In this document: in pieces, positions 16,566 through 24,355 of the stretch
How positions within the stretch are numbered: the stretch's first letter is position 1
How the letters are laid out: each line of letters starts with the position of its first letter
Origin: Gammaproteobacteria bacterium
GTDB taxonomy: Bacteria; Pseudomonadota; Gammaproteobacteria; Xanthomonadales; Wenzhouxiangellaceae
NCBI GenBank assembly: GCA_018819105.1
Contig: JAHJQV010000045.1
Location: 1-64,000, forward strand
DNA: 64,000 nucleotides
Direction: 5' to 3'
Program-made: the position numbers and the translations under genes
The notes under the pieces: generated by a model
What the model saw: the letters and a program-made list of their open reading frames with translations, nothing else
Told to the model about the DNA's origin: nothing
The model's database searches: none

Positions 16566-17777
16566 TCAGAGTTGCTGCAATGCAGTGTTGAGCAACTCGC
16601 CGCGCCAGCCCGGCAATTGCACCACCGGCGCGGACGTTTGACGGAGCCGGAGCAGGGATTCGGTCAACACGCGGCGACTGGCGAGCAGGGCGGGATCAAT
16701 CTGCTCGACTTTGGCGGTGGCGCGAATCAGCTCAAGCATTGCGGTCAGCCGCGCCTTTTCCTGCTGATTCAGCGGTGCTTCCAGCTCTGGCTGATGCGCC
16801 GGCTCAGTGGTCAGCAGCGCCAGCCATTCCTGCTCATGACGCGCCACCACGCGCTGCGGTATTGTTTTGATGTCGCGCAGGGCGGCCTGCATGGTGCTGC
16901 TGTCAGTAGCGACGGCAGCGGCCAGCTGGGCCAGTTCCAGCAGGCCTTCATCGCGCAGCACAAATGAGCGCGGCAGATCCCGGCTGCGCGCCTGCCGATC
17001 ACGCCAGGCGGCCAGCTGCTGCAGTCGTGCCAGCTGCATGCGGTCACAGCGCATGTGACCCTTGACTTTGCGGTAGAGCAGATCGGGATCCATGTCGGTG
17101 GCGGATTTGTCCAACACGCTCTGCATGTCCTGCTGCAGCCAGTGCCAGCGCTTGAGTTCCTGCAATTGCTTCACCAGTTGCCGCATCAGAATGGGCAGAT
17201 AGGCGACATCGTTGCTGGCATAGTGCAGCTGCGCTGCCGACAGCGGGCGCTGCAGCCAGTCACTGCGGCTGGGGCCGGATGGCAGCTCCACCGCAAGCAG
17301 CTCCTGCACCAGGCTTTCATAGCGCATCTGTAGCGGTCTGCCGGTCATTGCCGCAGCCAGTTGGCTGTCGAACACCGCCACGGTCTGCAGGCGATACTGT
17401 TGACTGAGCACTTCCAGATCTTCGGAACAGCTGTGGATGATCTTGTTGATGTCGGGGTTGCCAAGCAGCTCGCGGATCGCGGTATCGTGTTCACGCAGCG
17501 CCGGCACGTCCAGCAGCCAGACGGTGCTGCCATCGGACACCTGCAGCAGTCCCAGGTGGGCATAGAATGTGCGTTCACGAATGAATTCGGTGTCTAGCGC
17601 CAGCCAGCTTTGCCGTTGCCACTGCTCTGCTGCCTGTTGCAGCAGTGCCGGGCTGTCCACCCACACTGGTGCGGCGGCGGCAGCCTGTGCCAGGCGGATG
17701 ACTGATTTGCTGTCTGTTGAGGTGATGAGAGCGTCATCCTGGTCAGGTTGAGCTGGTGTCGAGGTTGGTCTGGACAT
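16566..17777 (-). CDS. rnd: Ribonuclease D
   Basis: RNase D is a 3'-5' exoribonuclease that trims tRNA precursors. The 403-residue protein has the DEDDy exonuclease core: LDTEF (Exo I, about 57-61), HSCSEDLEVL (Exo II) and YASNDVAYL (Exo III with the Tyr). Two HRDC-like helical regions follow, the first at about 240-320. There is an extra N-terminal stretch of about 35 residues before the exonuclease domain (Ala-rich, TDSKSVIRLAQAAA), so the true start may be internal. It is convergent with tesB. Confidence 0.93.
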   Translation of the reverse strand: MSRPTSTPAQPDQDDALITSTDSKSVIRLAQAAAAAPVWVDSPALLQQAAEQWQRQSWLALDTEFIRERTFYAHLGLLQVSDGSTVWLLDVPALREHDTAIRELLGNPDINKIIHSCSEDLEVLSQQYRLQTVAVFDSQLAAAMTGRPLQMRYESLVQELLAVELPSGPSRSDWLQRPLSAAQLHYASNDVAYLPILMRQLVKQLQELKRWHWLQQDMQSVLDKSATDMDPDLLYRKVKGHMRCDRMQLARLQQLAAWRDRQARSRDLPRSFVLRDEGLLELAQLAAAVATDSSTMQAALRDIKTIPQRVVARHEQEWLALLTTEPAHQPELEAPLNQQEKARLTAMLELIRATAKVEQIDPALLASRRVLTESLLRLRQTSAPVVQLPGWRGELLNTALQQL

Positions 17778-17840
17778 GAACAGTAAGGGTCAGCGCGTGG
17801 GCAGTCACAACTATACAGCAATGCTGCTGCAGCTGTATTG

Positions 17841-18037
17841 AGCCCGGATTATGCATGCCCCTGGTGGGCCATGCCATGTGGCTGCGGCAATACTCTCGGT
17901 GGCCTATGCTCACCATACAGGTAAGCACGAATCTGGTGCGCACGGTGAGGTAATGTCGCAACGTCATGAACCCGGATCAGGTGCGGGGCAGGCTCTGGAG
18001 CAGTCTGCTGTCGATCGAGTCATGCAGAATCCGGGTT
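17841..18037. repeat. Diverged MITE-B-like element with imperfect inverted ends
   Basis: This gap between rnd and the SUMF1 gene starts with AGCCCGGATTATGCATG (17841-17857) and ends with the complement of AACCCGGATTCTGCATG (18021-18037); 15 of 17 positions pair. The left end also differs at only two of 17 positions from the perfect repeat end of MITE-B at 31150. The interior shows no gene and little similarity to MITE-B by eye, so it may be an old or distantly related member. The rest of the 414-base gap holds the promoter region of the next gene. Confidence 0.5.
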
Positions 18038-18072
18038 GAACGCTGATGCTGCCCGCCTGTCTCCACCAGGCA

Positions 18073-18092
18073 GGCCTTACAGAAAGGCTTTT
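18073..18092 (+). terminator. Weak hairpin followed by TTTT
   Basis: A short stem (GGCCTT and AAGGCT, with one G-T pair) around a five-base loop ACAGA is followed by TTTT. It could end stray transcription out of the repeat before the SUMF1 promoter. The stem is only six pairs, so this is a weak call. Confidence 0.3.
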
Positions 18093-18131
18093 CTGCAGCG
18101 GCATCACACTGTGCCTGCACTGTCAATATTG

Positions 18132-18182
18132 TGTTAACATCGTCAAAAATTTCGGCCAGATCATAACCAGCTGATCATCAGG
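18132..18182 (+). promoter_or_regulatory. Extended -10 promoter and shared 15-nt leader motif, SUMF1 gene
   Basis: TG-T-TAACAT (18132-18140) fits an extended -10 element. The leader motif CAGCTGATCATCAGG (18168-18182) ends nine bases before the ATG and includes the odd-length palindrome CTGAT-C-ATCAG and the ribosome-site AGG. The same 15 bases occur at exactly the same distance before the gene at 34109, also behind a TGnTAACAT sequence. The function is unknown; a shared regulator or small-RNA target is possible. Confidence 0.4.
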
Positions 18183-18191
18183 GACGTCACC

Positions 18192-20060
18192 ATGAAATTG
18201 AAAGGACACTGTTTTCTTGGCCTGCTGGCCTGTCTGTATCTGTCATCCTGGCCGCTGCTGGCGCAGGACGACAGTGCCGATGAAACGGCAGAGCCAGCGG
18301 TACAAGCCCCCGAAGATGAGGCTGCATCAGCGGAACAGACAAGCGAGGAAGATTCTTCCCGCAGAGTGCGACGTCTGGGGGATTCCGCCAGCAATGAAGG
18401 CTGGTCACTGGGCATTCCCTCGGATTTGCGCGTGCGTGCGCCGGAGGTCGATGTTCCGGTTATCACCACACCTGATCCGGCCCTGAACGACCGTCTGCTG
18501 GCGGTGATGACCGTGCTGGCTTCCAACCCGCAGGATGCCGACAGTCTGGCCGCACTGGAACAGATCAAACAGACGGTGGAGACACGCATCAGCGAGGCCA
18601 TTGCTGCCGCCGATCTGAATGCTGCAGCCTCCTACATCGGCGTGATGCAGGAACTGGAAGCCGACCGGCCCGGCCTGCAATCGGCCCGCGAGCAGTTGGC
18701 GCAGCTGCGTGAATTGCGTGATCTCAATACCCGGTTTGAAGATGCCATTGCTGATCAACGTCTGCTCGGCTCCGGTGACACCAGTGCGCGCGGTCTGCTA
18801 CAGGCCATGCAGGATCTGGCCGCCAGCATCCCGGCTGCGACTGCAGTGGTCGCGGACAGCAGCCAAAGCCTGCAGCAGGCTTTGCAGCAGCAATATGCCG
18901 AATCGCTTGATGAACAGCGCTTTGATGAAGCCGAAACCTGGCTGGATGCGCTGGCGGGTCTGCCCGGTGATCCGGATGTGAGCGAGCAGCGCCAGGCTTT
19001 GCAGCAGCGCAAACAGGGTGCCTTGAACCAGTTCATTCTGGCGGTGGATGACAATATCGCGAGTGGCAATCTGGCCGCTGCCGAACAGCAGTTGAATGAG
19101 CTCATCGCGCTGGGGGCAGCTGCGGATCAGATCACGCCGTTGCGAGCGAGACTGGACGATGCCAGAGTGTATGGCAGTTTTGTGCCCGGTCAGGTGTTCC
19201 GTGACAGCTTTGGCCAGAATACCGGAGAAGGTCCGCCGATGACGGTACTGCCGGCTGGCAATTTCATGATGGGTTCGCCGGAAACCGAGACCGGTCATCG
19301 CAGCAACGAGGCACCCTACCATCGGGTCAGCTTCGCGCGGGGCTTCGCGCTTTCACAGCGGGAAATCACCGTTGGTGAATTTCGCCAGTTCGTGCGTTCC
19401 ACCGGTTACCGCACCACTGCCGAACGCGAGGGCAGCAGCTCGGTCTACAATGAAGAAAGCGGACGTATGAGCGATGAGCGCATTGATTGGCGCAGCGGCT
19501 ACGATGGCAACAATGCCAGCGATGACATGCCGGTGATGCACGTCAGCTGGCAGGATGCGACGGCCTATGTCGAATGGTTGTCTCGCGTGACCAATCGCAG
19601 TTACCGTCTGCCGAGCGAGGCAGAAATGGAGTACGCCATTCGCGGCGGCACCCAGACCATCTACTGGTGGGGCGACGCCTCCCCGTCCAGCGATGAGGTG
19701 GAAAACATCGCCGGCGACGGTGATGTCACCAGCAACCGTCGGCGCTGGAACGACAGTTTTGACGATTATCGCGACGGTTACTGGGGGCCGGCTCCGGCCG
19801 GCAGTCTGCAGCCCAATCTGTATGGTCTGTATGACATCAACGGCAACCTCAAGGAATGGACCGCCGATTGCTGGCATGTGAACTACAATCGCGCGCCCGA
19901 CGACGGCAGTGCCTGGGTCAACCAGGGCTGTGAGTCCAGAGTGGTGCGCGGTGCAGACTGGAGCAGCACGCCGGATCTGAGCCGTTCGGCGCTGCGTCTG
20001 TCAGCCCGTGAGACCACTCGAGGCGTGCGTGTCGGCGTCCGCGTTGCACGAGATTTATAG
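18192..20060 (+). CDS. Secreted SUMF1/FGE-domain protein with long helical N-terminal region
   Basis: The 622-residue protein has a signal peptide (about 1-24, ending SSWPLLAQ), an acidic Ser/Glu/Ala-rich linker to about 65, and a long Gln/Leu/Ala-rich helical region at about 95-320 that looks like repeated helical hairpins. A formylglycine-generating-enzyme-like domain follows at about 345-620 (FMMGSPETETGHRSNEAPYHRVSF, LPSEAEMEYAIRGG, GNLKEWTADCW, VVRGADW). True FGE needs a closely placed cysteine pair; the cysteines here (in TADCW and NQGCES) do not obviously match it, so a binding or PvdO-like role is as likely as catalysis. It is probably periplasmic. No sulfatase is visible nearby. Confidence 0.85.
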   Translation: MKLKGHCFLGLLACLYLSSWPLLAQDDSADETAEPAVQAPEDEAASAEQTSEEDSSRRVRRLGDSASNEGWSLGIPSDLRVRAPEVDVPVITTPDPALNDRLLAVMTVLASNPQDADSLAALEQIKQTVETRISEAIAAADLNAAASYIGVMQELEADRPGLQSAREQLAQLRELRDLNTRFEDAIADQRLLGSGDTSARGLLQAMQDLAASIPAATAVVADSSQSLQQALQQQYAESLDEQRFDEAETWLDALAGLPGDPDVSEQRQALQQRKQGALNQFILAVDDNIASGNLAAAEQQLNELIALGAAADQITPLRARLDDARVYGSFVPGQVFRDSFGQNTGEGPPMTVLPAGNFMMGSPETETGHRSNEAPYHRVSFARGFALSQREITVGEFRQFVRSTGYRTTAEREGSSSVYNEESGRMSDERIDWRSGYDGNNASDDMPVMHVSWQDATAYVEWLSRVTNRSYRLPSEAEMEYAIRGGTQTIYWWGDASPSSDEVENIAGDGDVTSNRRRWNDSFDDYRDGYWGPAPAGSLQPNLYGLYDINGNLKEWTADCWHVNYNRAPDDGSAWVNQGCESRVVRGADWSSTPDLSRSALRLSARETTRGVRVGVRVARDL

Positions 20061-20162
20061 CGCAGATAATTCTGTACAGGCAGATACCATGCAGTGGCCA
20101 TCGTTGCCGCTGGTTTCAGTTGTGTCAAGCCCTGCAAACATTGACCGGATCCTGTAGAAACC

Positions 20163-20666
20163 ATGTTGACATTCATCACCCCGCGCTTGTGGAATCTGAC
20201 TCTGGCTGTGCTGGTCGGGCTGATGCTGGCGTATGCCTTGTACGTGCAGCACGGCATGCTGCTGCAGCCATGTCCACTGTGCATACTGCAACGTGTTGCC
20301 TTCGCCTGGATGGGCGTGTTTGCCTTGCTGGCTGCCTTGCACAATCCGCTGCGCGGGGTGTGGCGCTGGAGCTACAAGCTGCTTATTCTGGCTGGCGGGC
20401 TGGCCGGTATGCTGATTGCCGGGCGTCATCTCTGGCTGCAAAGTCTGCCCCCGGACAAGGTGCCGGAATGTGGCCCCGGGCTCAATTACATGCTGGAAAA
20501 TTTTCCGCTGGGTGAGGTCTGGAACAACATTCTGTACGGTTCCGGCAGTTGCGCTGAAGTGGACTGGCAGTTTCTTGGTCTCAGCATGCCGGCATGGACA
20601 TTGCTCTGGTATGTTCTTCTGGCTGCTGGCACACTGTACTTTTTCCGCAACAGACAAGGTGCATGA
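20163..20666 (+). CDS. dsbB: Disulfide bond formation protein B
   Basis: DsbB reoxidises periplasmic DsbA and passes the electrons to quinone. The 167-residue protein has four transmembrane helices and both redox cysteine pairs: C37 and C40 (CPLC) in the first periplasmic loop and C103 and C130 in the second (PECG, SGSCAEV). The motif LSMPAWTLLWY is typical of the last helix. Its stop overlaps the likely ATG of the downstream DAHP synthase by four bases (ATGA). Confidence 0.96.
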   Translation: MLTFITPRLWNLTLAVLVGLMLAYALYVQHGMLLQPCPLCILQRVAFAWMGVFALLAALHNPLRGVWRWSYKLLILAGGLAGMLIAGRHLWLQSLPPDKVPECGPGLNYMLENFPLGEVWNNILYGSGSCAEVDWQFLGLSMPAWTLLWYVLLAAGTLYFFRNRQGA

Positions 20667-22036
20667 TGCAGCAGGGTTTACATTCACTGGACAAGCTGGA
20701 TTGGCGCATTGACTCCTGGCAGGACAAGCCGGCCCGGCAGCAGGCAAGCTATCCGGATCAGCAGGCGCTGACCGATGTGCTGGAGCAGTTGGCCGAGTTG
20801 CCGCCGCTGGTGACCTCCTGGGAAATCAATACATTGCGCAACGAGCTGGCCATGGCCCAGCGCGGTGAGCGCTTCCTGCTGCAAGGTGGCGACTGTTCGG
20901 AAAACTTTCAGGAATGCAGTTCGCAGGTGATTACCAATCGCCTCAAGGTGCTGCTGCAGATGTCGCTGATCCTGACCCATGGATTGCAGATGCCGGTTAC
21001 ACGCATCGGCCGCTTTGCCGGCCAGTACGCCAAACCGCGCTCCTCCGACACGGAAACCCGTGACGGTGTCACACTCCCCAGCTATCGTGGTGACATTGTC
21101 AACGCGCCAGCGTTTGACGAACAGTCCAGAATTCCTGATCCTCGTCGGCTGCTGCGCGCCCACGCGCGCTCGGCGATGACGCTGAATTTTGTCCGTGGGC
21201 TGGTGGACGGCGGTTTCACGTCGCTGCATCACCCGGAATACTGGAATCTCAGCTGGGTCGAGCATTCGCCGCTGGCGGAAAGATTCCAGCAGTTGACCAG
21301 GGAGATCGGGCAGTCGATCCGCTTCATGGAAATTGTCAGCGGGGTGCAGACCGGCAAGCTGCGTCGGGCCGAATTCTATACCGCACACGAAGCCCTGCAT
21401 CTGCACTATGAACAGGCCATGACGCGGCAGGTGCCGCGGATGGAAGGCTGGCACAATCTGTCCACCCACTTTCCCTGGATCGGCATGCGCACCGCCCAGC
21501 TGGATGGCGCGCACGTGGAGTTTTTCCGTGGTGTGCGCAATCCTATGGGCATCAAGATCGGCCCTGGCATGGACAAGGACTGGCTGTCGGATCTGTTGGA
21601 GGCCTTGAATCCGGCGCGCGAGGATGGTCGCATGACACTGATTCATCGCATGGGGGCCAGCCATATCCAGGATCATCTGCCAGCACTGATCCGCCATGTC
21701 CAGGCCACCGGCCATCCGGTCACCTGGGTGTGTGATCCGATGCATGGCAACACCGAATCCACTGCCGAAGGCATCAAGACGCGGCGCTTTGAAAACATCC
21801 AGTCCGAGCTGGAACAGGCGTTTGACATCCACGCTGCCTGTGGCTCGATTCTGGGTGGTGTGCATCTGGAGCTGACCGGCGAAAACGTCACCGAATGCAC
21901 TGGTGGAGCCCGCGCGCTGCAGGATGTCGATCTGAAAAAGGCCTACAAGACCACGGTCGATCCGCGTCTCAATTACGAGCAGGCGCTGGAGTTGGCCATG
22001 TTGATCGTGCACAAGCGACAATCGCTGCAGGCATGA
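20663..22036 (+). CDS. 3-deoxy-7-phosphoheptulonate synthase, class II
   Basis: This plant-type (class II) DAHP synthase condenses phosphoenolpyruvate and erythrose 4-phosphate, the first step of the shikimate pathway. From the ATG at 20663 it is 457 residues. Visible motifs are LLQGGDCSENF (about 71-81) with the metal-binding Cys, RIGRFAGQYAKPRSSD (about 111-126), THFPWIGMRT, HPVTWVCDPMHGNT and GGARAL near the end. The frame is open further upstream, but that part overlaps dsbB and does not belong to the family. Class II enzymes differ from the E. coli AroFGH type. The ATGA overlap with dsbB implies translational coupling. Confidence 0.94.
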   Translation: MMQQGLHSLDKLDWRIDSWQDKPARQQASYPDQQALTDVLEQLAELPPLVTSWEINTLRNELAMAQRGERFLLQGGDCSENFQECSSQVITNRLKVLLQMSLILTHGLQMPVTRIGRFAGQYAKPRSSDTETRDGVTLPSYRGDIVNAPAFDEQSRIPDPRRLLRAHARSAMTLNFVRGLVDGGFTSLHHPEYWNLSWVEHSPLAERFQQLTREIGQSIRFMEIVSGVQTGKLRRAEFYTAHEALHLHYEQAMTRQVPRMEGWHNLSTHFPWIGMRTAQLDGAHVEFFRGVRNPMGIKIGPGMDKDWLSDLLEALNPAREDGRMTLIHRMGASHIQDHLPALIRHVQATGHPVTWVCDPMHGNTESTAEGIKTRRFENIQSELEQAFDIHAACGSILGGVHLELTGENVTECTGGARALQDVDLKKAYKTTVDPRLNYEQALELAMLIVHKRQSLQA

Positions 22037-22096
22037 AATCAGATCTGATTCGTTGCGGTCTATGCCAGCGCTGGCAACCATCACAGGACTGAGATC

Positions 22097-22771
22097 ATGA
22101 TTTCAACGGGTTTTAACTTCCGCCGCCATCAGCAGGCCTGGCTGGCCGGTTTCTGCTGGCTGCTGCTGTCAGCCGCTGTCCAGGCCGAGTTTTACCCCAG
22201 TGCTGAGCAGGTACGGCCCTTGTTGCCGGGCATGCCGGCTCCAGTGATGCAACTGCGTGATGTGCATGGCGAGCCGGTAAGCATTGATCCGGCCACGCTG
22301 TCGCAACCGATGGTGCTGACCTTTTATCGCGGTGGCTGGTGTCCGTATTGCAACATGCATCTGGCAGAGCTGCGCAAGGCTGAACAGCAACTGCGCGAGC
22401 AGGGCTTCCAGGTCGTATTCATCAGTGCCGACAAGCCGGAACTGCTGTATGCAAGCCTGTCCGTCGAGGACATTGAATATCAGCTGTATTCAGATGCGCC
22501 GCTGGCCGTGGCCCAGGACTTTGGTGTGGCCTTTCGCGTGGACGATGCAACGCTGGCCCGCTATGCCCAGTTCGGCCACGATCTGAGCGCCGCGTCGGGA
22601 CAGGCGCACCAGGGGCTGCCGGTGCCTGCCACCTTCATCATCGGCACTGACGGTCGCATTCACTTCAGTTATGCCAACCCCGATTACACCGTGCGCCTGT
22701 CACCACAGCTGCTGCTGGCCGCGGCGAAGGTCTATCTGGACAATGCCGATCAGCGTCTCAAGCGACGCTGA
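22097..22771 (+). CDS. Exported peroxiredoxin-like thioredoxin-fold protein
   Basis: The 224-residue protein has a signal peptide (about 1-31, ending SAAVQAEF). An AhpC/TSA-like domain follows, with TFYRGGWCPYCNMHLAEL (about 75-92). The active site is therefore a CPYC pair, which is thioredoxin-like rather than the single peroxidatic Cys of classical peroxiredoxins. Homologues are annotated peroxiredoxin-like. A periplasmic thiol reductase or peroxidase role is inferred. It lies 60 bases after the DAHP synthase, close to dsbB, so two envelope thiol proteins share this neighbourhood. It converges with the aminotransferase with a seven-base gap. Confidence 0.87.
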   Translation: MISTGFNFRRHQQAWLAGFCWLLLSAAVQAEFYPSAEQVRPLLPGMPAPVMQLRDVHGEPVSIDPATLSQPMVLTFYRGGWCPYCNMHLAELRKAEQQLREQGFQVVFISADKPELLYASLSVEDIEYQLYSDAPLAVAQDFGVAFRVDDATLARYAQFGHDLSAASGQAHQGLPVPATFIIGTDGRIHFSYANPDYTVRLSPQLLLAAAKVYLDNADQRLKRR

Positions 22772-22778
22772 TCGCTGA

Positions 22779-24278
22779 TCAGGCGGCTTCCGCAGCAGCT
22801 TTTACCGGGCCATGCAACAGGGCCTGGCGGGTGGCGCTGACCAGCAGATCGATTTCCGCACTGGTGATTTTGAAGTGTGGTGTATAGCGCAGCGAGTTTT
22901 CTCCGCCATGGATCACGTTGATGCCGTGCAGGCGCATGTATTCCTCAATGCTGTCACTGCCATGGCTTTTGAACTGGCGGCTGTCCAGTTCGACGGAAAA
23001 CAACAGACCGGTACCTTGCACATTGGTGATCACGTTGGGCATTTCTGCCTGTAACTGACGGAATTTCTGGAGAAATTCCTGGCCACGGTCACGGATGTTC
23101 TGGCGGATCTCATCGGTCAGGCCGTTCAGCACCACATTGCCAATGTCCAACGCGCGCGGGGCAGCGGTCATGGTGTTGCCGTATACCCCCTTGCGATAGA
23201 TGGCTGCAGCGCTGGCAGTCATGGCCAGCACCGACATCGGGTACTGCCCGCCATTCAGCGCTTTGGAGTAGGTTTCCAGATCCGGAGGTGGCAACTGCTC
23301 AAAACCGGGATAGTCCACCACCGACAGCACACCGTGGGTGCGCAAGCCGGCCTGGATGCTGTCCACCAGCAGCAGTGAGCCATGTGCTGCAGTCAGTTCC
23401 CGGGCCAAAGCGTAGAACTCGGGGCTAATGGCCTGGCCCGGATTGCCTTCGCCCATCACTGGTTCCATGAACATGGACTCGATGAAAACGTTGTCGCGCT
23501 CGGCCTGGGCAAAGGCATCGCGCAGACTGTCCAGATTGTTCGGTTCCACCGTTACCAGATCGTTCAGGTCACGGTAGCTGGCCAGGTGGTTGCGGTAGGC
23601 TTTGATGGTCGAGTGCGAGTAACGCGCCGGACGGTCGGTGCGGCCATGAAAGCCGCCGCTGAGTGACATCTGGCGAATGCGCTTGCCGGCATGGCGGCCA
23701 TCCGGGTCGGTATGTACCTTGGCGTTGATGTCGGAAATGCGTGCTGCCACGGTGACCGATTCGGAACCGGAGTTAAGACACAGGAATTTGTCAAATGGGC
23801 AGCCGCTATCGCGGCGGTGGCCGATTTCACGTTGCAGCGAGCGGGCGAAGCGCAGCTGGCTGAAATTCGGGCTCATGATGTTGGCCATGACCTGGGGCTG
23901 ACTCATCACATCGAGAATTTCCTGCGGTGCATGACCAAAACCAAGCATGCCGTAACCACCATTGTCATGCAGCACGGCACCCTTGACGGTGACCAGCCAG
24001 GGGCCCTTGGCCGCCAGCGAAATGTAGGGGTTGATGGCGTCATCGGCGTAGAAATTGATGAAGCCTGACTGCAGCAGATCGATCAGTTCGGCTTCGTCGC
24101 GATCGAGCAGGTCGCCAAATTCCTCGCGCAGCTGGTGGTAGCCGGTGACAGCCATGTCGATCGCCAGCTGCAGATTCTGATCGGTGGCGGCAAAGCGTTC
24201 GATGATGTCATCGGCCAGTCCTGTTGTTCTGGCCTGTCCGGCCGCGCGCAAAGGTTTCAGTTTGTTGATGATGCTCAT
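22779..24278 (-). CDS. Class III PLP-dependent aminotransferase
   Basis: The 499-residue enzyme shows the class III fold: NSGSESV (169-175) binding the cofactor phosphate, SGGFHGRT (208-214), the EPV segment (272-274), D306 in LLVDSIQAGLR contacting the pyridine nitrogen, and K339 in YSKALNGG as the Schiff-base lysine. The usual DEVQTGxGRTG reads DSIQAGLRTHG here, which marks a separate subfamily with roughly 75 extra N-terminal residues. The amino donor is unknown; lysine, ornithine or GABA-type omega-amino substrates are typical of the class. It lies on the same strand as queG, 75 bases downstream of it, beyond a pair of hairpins. Confidence 0.87.
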   Translation of the reverse strand: MSIINKLKPLRAAGQARTTGLADDIIERFAATDQNLQLAIDMAVTGYHQLREEFGDLLDRDEAELIDLLQSGFINFYADDAINPYISLAAKGPWLVTVKGAVLHDNGGYGMLGFGHAPQEILDVMSQPQVMANIMSPNFSQLRFARSLQREIGHRRDSGCPFDKFLCLNSGSESVTVAARISDINAKVHTDPDGRHAGKRIRQMSLSGGFHGRTDRPARYSHSTIKAYRNHLASYRDLNDLVTVEPNNLDSLRDAFAQAERDNVFIESMFMEPVMGEGNPGQAISPEFYALARELTAAHGSLLLVDSIQAGLRTHGVLSVVDYPGFEQLPPPDLETYSKALNGGQYPMSVLAMTASAAAIYRKGVYGNTMTAAPRALDIGNVVLNGLTDEIRQNIRDRGQEFLQKFRQLQAEMPNVITNVQGTGLLFSVELDSRQFKSHGSDSIEEYMRLHGINVIHGGENSLRYTPHFKITSAEIDLLVSATRQALLHGPVKAAAEAA

Positions 24279-24300
24279 GGTAAAGGTGTCCTGATTGTGT

Positions 24301-24355
24301 GCACCGTCTGCTGTGACCGGTGCCAGATCATGAAAGATGTCTATACGGACATCTT
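24301..24355 (-). promoter_or_regulatory. Two hairpins between queG and the aminotransferase gene
   Basis: A perfect eight-pair stem AAGATGTC (24334-24341) with GACATCTT (24348-24355), loop TATACG, overlaps the queG stop codon. A second stem GCACCG (24301-24306) with CGGTGC (24317-24322) follows in the minus direction. Neither has a convincing T-run, so they may be 3'-end stabilising or attenuating structures. I see no strong promoter in the 75-base gap. Confidence 0.4.
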
